Below are positions 59,970 through 64,000 of a stretch of DNA of 64,000 nt, in pieces. Under the pieces are notes generated by a model that was not told where the DNA came from, searched no databases, and was given only the letters and a program-made list of their open reading frames with translations. Location: NCBI GenBank assembly GCA_039621445.1, contig CP154955.1, positions 50,621,384 to 50,685,383 on the forward strand. The letters run 5' to 3'. Made by a program: the position numbers and the translations under genes. The DNA is from Euglena gracilis. Lineage: Eukaryota; Euglenida; Euglenophyceae; Euglenales. Each line of letters starts with the position of its first letter. Positions within the stretch are counted from its first letter, which is position 1.

Positions 59970-62900
59970 GTGTCTGTTAGTGGGCATGTGATCAAAAGTA
60001 CGGTGGCCCTAGCGGGGTAGTTTTTTTCTCTCCAAGGACCACCTCAAATGGATCGAAACCCTCCACTGCATTTCTTTTGCTGTTTTGAGTGGAAAAGTTA
60101 ATTCCTTCCTGCGTCCACCTGTGAAGAAGTTGTGTCGTTTTCATATGTGCTTTTTCTGTGCGGTTGGATGTACCAGGACTGCGGGTGCTTTTTTTTTAAC
60201 ACCAAGGATGGGAAAGGTGTTTTTTAGAGTTTCTTCAGGACCATTACCCCTTTGTGCCAAACAGGGTCAAAAGTGAAAAGGTCGAAAGACACATTTTTTG
60301 ACGATTGATGGGAGATGGTCCAAGGATGCGAGGAATCGATTTTTCCCCTGATGTCGACCTGTTCTTGCCCAGCTGGCTGCCGGGCTGGAACCTGATTTGG
60401 GCAAAATCACAGCTGGTTTTATTCTCACCCAGCCTCCTCGAAGTCAACACCCGAAGACGCCACGTTGTTTGATGCCATGTTTGGCTCGAGGTTCAACAAA
60501 TAAGGTTGTTTGTTCTGACCCTGCCGATGAAGGGATGTCGGGTTTGAATGGGAGGATGAAAGGTGGTTAGCCAATTGTTGGCCATCAATACTTTTGATGA
60601 GGAAATGCTGCTCAAAACCCATAAATTATCAGTGAGTGTCCTGTTCTTTGAGGGTATCACATTTGATGCTGAAGACGACCACTACCGCCCGCCGCCTGAC
60701 ACCTCTTTTTTTGGGGTGTATGATGGCCATGCAGGTGTGCAGCCATGTCACAGTCATACAAAACAACCCTCCCCGTCACCAACCCCCACAAGAAACGGGA
60801 AGATCACCTGAGTTTGGTCCAGTTCCCCTTTTATGTTTGACATAGGCAGTGTGTGCATGTGCCCGATGCAGAAAAATATTTTCGTTTTTTTCCCCCAGTT
60901 TCAACCCAGTTTAAAAGGTGTTCTTGCCAGAAGGCAGGTTGCGCTGGGAACTTCTCTTTTTCAAGTTGTCGTATTTTTGGAGCATTGTCTGACGACGTGT
61001 GTGTGTATTGTTTTTTTGTGTAGAATACCGCGTGTGTTTTTACTTGTAGTGAGGGCGGTCCTTAAGGGACACAAAAGATTTTTTTAAATTTTTTTTAAAG
61101 ATCGCCGCCCTTTCGGCCAAAGGGCCGACCAAGGGCCAGACTGGGACTTGAACAGGGTCCATAATTGAAAAGTCCAAAAAACACATTTTTTGATGATTTG
61201 GGTGGATGTGCGATGGTCCAAGGATGCCAAGAATCAGTTTTTTTTTTCCTGATGTCAACCTGATGTTGCCGAAGTATGCCAACTTTCTTTGCCCGTTTTC
61301 CTGTTATATTTTCATTGAGTGTGCTGGGACAGCGGAGGTGTTTTGTTTTATTTCCTTAAGGACCGCCCTGCTTGTAGTTGTGTTTTGCGTCTTTGCTTAT
61401 TTGATGCCAGTTCGCATTAGGAGCAGAATGCAAAATAAGAACAAAACAACCGACCGCAATTGTGCGGCCCAGTCGACAAAATGTCATAGATGTTGTGAAT
61501 TCCATCCACGACCAAGGACCAAGAAAACAAAAACAAAAGGAAATTTCCTCAGCGTAGAAAATTTCGGCACGTTTTGGTGGGGTATTCTTTGTGCAGTTTT
61601 AATGCAAAACGCAAACAAGAACCCCCCAGGAGTCAACCAATTCACTAGTTGTTCGAACAATGGCCTCAGAGATCCTTTTAAAAAAAATGGCCCAAATATA
61701 TGAATTGTCTTTGGCTGCCCAGTGTCGCCTGAAACCCCGAACCAATGTTTCCAGACGAGCAAGCCATATGCAGGCTTCTTTCAAACGGGAGCAGCAAGGG
61801 GCAGCCTGCAGGGCAAAAACGTTACGTTTGTTCCTTTTGGACTTTCCAGAACCTTTTGAAAATACTGGAACTTGCAGAGAACAACAAAGGGCTAAAGATA
61901 GATGATTATCCGGGCCCGCTGTAAAATCCACATGGCAGGCTGTGTGTGGACCTCTTTGGTTTGTGCATCATCCAGCCCACTGTGAAGGGGGAAAGCAACA
62001 CTGAAAATCTCAACAAACATTTTGAACTATTTATGGTGCCAGGCTGAGGGTGCCCATCCTTGTTTGAGGTCCATTGTGCAACGATGGGAAGGGCAGGACA
62101 AAAAAACGATTCTTTCAATCCCTTGATGCCACTGCTGGTATCAATTCAACTCATCACAGTCATTTCATCACCATTTCTTGGGAACATTTTTGTCTTCCAG
62201 CGACCGTCGGAAATATCATTACGCTCCATTTTCACAGGGTTTGTGTTGTTTGGTTTGTCTAAATGAGCCATCGGCCTTTTCCATTGGCCTTTCCATCGAA
62301 AAGGCTTATTTGTTCTTGTTGCTGCAACTACCTACCAGGGGTTGTGTTTAGATACACTGAACAACGACCCCCCAAGGTCTCAACCAACCATCAAAACAAT
62401 AGCTCCCCAGATAACACCCTCTGCATTAGCTCAATCCTGTGCTTTTTTTTTGCGGTTGCTTCTCGTGGAGGAGCCCAGGGTTTTCATTTTGGGGGGGGAC
62501 CACCCAAACATTCCCCACATTCTGCATTCTTTTCTGCAAACCTTTTATCGGAGCCAATCCTCGGGGGGGGTGTTGGGTGCGGGGTATTTCCTCTGTTTGC
62601 GGGATATTTGGTGAACAAGCGATCTTGGAACAGGATTTTCTTCCCGGCGTCCAGCTGCCTTTTCCGAGCTGTTTCCCAGCTTTACCTTCAATTGAAAGAG
62701 CAGCAAGGTATATCGGTTTGAACTGCTCTCCTGTCACATAAAATTTTTCGAAAAGGTTTAAATTTTTTTCAACCACCCTGCCGGTATCTTCTTGCGTGTC
62801 TTCCAGCACGTCCAGGTTCTTTTTGTGTGCAGCTTCTGATCTTTTTCAGATCTGCCTCTCCGTCAGGCACAGCCGCAGCCCACTTCCTCCGGACGCACCT

Positions 62901-64000
62901 TCACCGTGCCATTCTGGGACACCCACAGCTGTTGGCTGACCCACAGCAAGCTGCCCGCCACCAGCCCTCCTTCCATCCCCCGCTCCCCCCGAAATGCTGC
63001 GTTTACCTTGGGGGAACAACCTCGGCCCAAAGACCAACCAAAAACAACCCAAGCACAACCCAACAACTCGCGCACAGTGAAAGAAACGGGAAGCTGCAAC
63101 CACCACGCAGGATAAGATGGCACTGGTGCCGGCATGCTGTTTCCTCCCAGTTGGCTACCGTCTTTCAATTGGAATTTGGTTGGTCATTGTTCCATCTCAT
63201 GTCTGGACGAAAGAAATTGTAAGACCCATGCGTTTGGCCGATTCATTATTCTGTACGAGGCTGTTTACGGTGATTATCAGGGTTTTTAGGACGTTTTTTT
63301 TAAAGGCTCTTTGAGACTTTTTAACGTTTCTTTTTTGCCTATTATTTTCCAAGCGTGGTCCAAGAGCAGTCTGGGCATCGAACCTTTTTGATTTTGGTCG
63401 TCCAAAAATAAAAAGACCTTTGCTTGGGGCGGGGGGTGGATAGATTTTGGGTTTTGGGTGGATAGACAGTTTTCCAAGGAATTCTTGGAGTTGTATTTTT
63501 TTGTCGAGATTTTGCAACGTCAGCTTTTTTTTGGTCGGAACAACCTATTTTTTTTGACATAAGGTAATTTGAGGCATTTTGGTGAAAAAAATGTCAAGGG
63601 GCTGTTGGCATTTTTTTCAGGGGTTGAGCTTTTTCCTCAAGTGTGTTTTTATTGCATTTGAATTTTTTTGCAGCCTCATTTATGGCATCGAACACATGGT
63701 GTCAGGGTGTCCCTTCTCCTTGACTCGGTTTGATAGCCACCGCTTTGCTTTGAGTTCTCCACCCACTTTGCATACTTGCTCACCTTCAGAACCTGTAAGC
63801 AAGATCCACGTTTCCAAACCCAAACCCCAAGCAACCCCCCTCCTGTGTGAGGTCGGGTTTGGGCAACCCCGTCAGGAATGCGAGTGGCACTGCGAATAAG
63901 GTTGGCTGCCGCAGAGGGCATAGCAGAGGTGGAGCGCCGCTTCATCCAGTATGCCGACAGCCAGCGCCTGGACGCTGGCTCCACGCTGGCCGTCATTCTG
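59807..64000 (+). CDS. PP2C-type protein phosphatase, 5' part, runs off the right edge
   Basis: This encodes a Mg/Mn-dependent Ser/Thr phosphatase (PPM family). Exons seen: 59807-59969, 60675-60734, 62867-62949 and 63905-64000. Motif I is RYGLHSVQGQRSEMEDDH, with the metal-coordinating Glu and Asp of MEDDH. Motif II is SFFGVYDGHAG, with the Asp-Gly of the metal site, then TAAAHFLRTHLHRAI. Motif III begins DAGSTLAVIL at the window edge. Only about 130 codons are inside; the rest of the roughly 250-residue domain lies beyond. The true start codon is not established. Intron 2 holds a MITE, and intron 3 is flanked by a GCTGCC direct repeat. Confidence 0.9.
60675..60734 (+). CDS. PP2C exon with motif II
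   Basis: The exon encodes DDHYRPPPDTSFFGVYDGHA, with acceptor GCTGAAG|ACG and donor CATGCAG|GTGTGC, phase 1. An earlier start at about 60652 (after TTTGAG) is possible. Confidence 0.85.
61051..61370. mobile_element. CAGGGCGG-family MITE, 320 bp, perfect 8-bp TSD
   Basis: The element sits in the PP2C intron between exons 2 and 3. The left end is GAGGGCGGTCCTTAAGGG (first base changed) and the right end CCTTAAGGACCGCCCTG. The direct repeat CTTGTAGT lies at 61043-61050 and 61371-61378. Confidence 0.88.
62867..62949 (+). CDS. PP2C exon TAAAHFLRTHLHRAI
   Basis: The exon encodes GTAAAHFLRTHLHRAILGHP then QLLADPQQ. The acceptor is CCGTCAG|GCA and completes the Gly of DGHAG. The 3' boundary lies at or within GCTGCC, repeated at the start of the next exon. 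Confidence 0.88.
63905..64000 (+). CDS. PP2C exon with the GST motif, cut by the window edge
   Basis: The exon encodes AAAEGIAEVERRFIQYADSQ then RLDAGSTLAVIL. The helix and the GST strand are typical of PP2C domains. The 5' boundary is GGTTG|GCTGCC by homology; CCGCAG|AGG is the only AG nearby and would drop three residues. Confidence 0.85.

Overview
This is a window of nuclear DNA from a eukaryotic protist or alga. The evidence is three conserved eukaryotic genes split into many small exons, one Pol III-type tRNA gene, very long introns, and introns and intergenic DNA packed with small transposons, hairpins and homopolymer G/C runs. The lineage cannot be fixed from sequence alone. Frequent GC-AG introns, several introns with neither GT nor AG at a boundary, and polypyrimidine-AG sites a few bases before start codons point to a group such as dinoflagellates or their relatives, or haptophytes (low confidence).

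Layout. (1) Positions 1-24411, minus strand: the 5' and central part of a P-type calcium-transporting ATPase of the plasma-membrane (PMCA/ACA, P2B) type. I could thread 19 exons in reading phase, about 830 residues from an N-terminal Met to the M5/M6 region; the last transmembrane segments lie off the left edge. A coiled-coil-like exon of uncertain ownership lies upstream at about 24.7-24.9 kb. (2) About 25.2-33.4 kb: an intergenic nest of mobile elements. It holds three related families of a protein resembling the N-terminal domain of tyrosine recombinases, a PHD-like zinc finger tail, hAT-like elements with 8-bp target duplications, a TTAA-flanked MITE, long perfect palindromes and a fold-back element. 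(3) 33481-49244, plus strand: a complete 10-exon casein kinase 2 alpha gene (354 codons), whose introns carry more copies of the same elements. (4) 49431-49502: tRNA-Gln(UUG). (5) About 49.5-59.8 kb: mostly repeats, with some exon-like sequence near 54.8-56.0 kb. (6) 59807-64000, plus strand: the first exons of a PP2C-type protein phosphatase, running off the right edge.

The three host genes encode a calcium pump, an acidophilic Ser/Thr kinase and a metal-dependent Ser/Thr phosphatase. They are not an operon and lie on both strands.

The most interesting material is mobile. One MITE family with ends CAGGGCGGTCCTTAAGG has five copies with matching 8-bp target duplications (four perfect), in introns and between genes. 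A second group of about 400-bp A/T-hairpin MITEs also has 8-bp duplications, and one of them is an internal-deletion derivative of a 1636-bp element in the same window. Several introns whose boundaries are not GT-AG carry short inverted repeats of the type CAGGGC...GCCCTG near their ends, resembling the MITE ends. That suggests, without proving it, that transposons have been turning into introns here.
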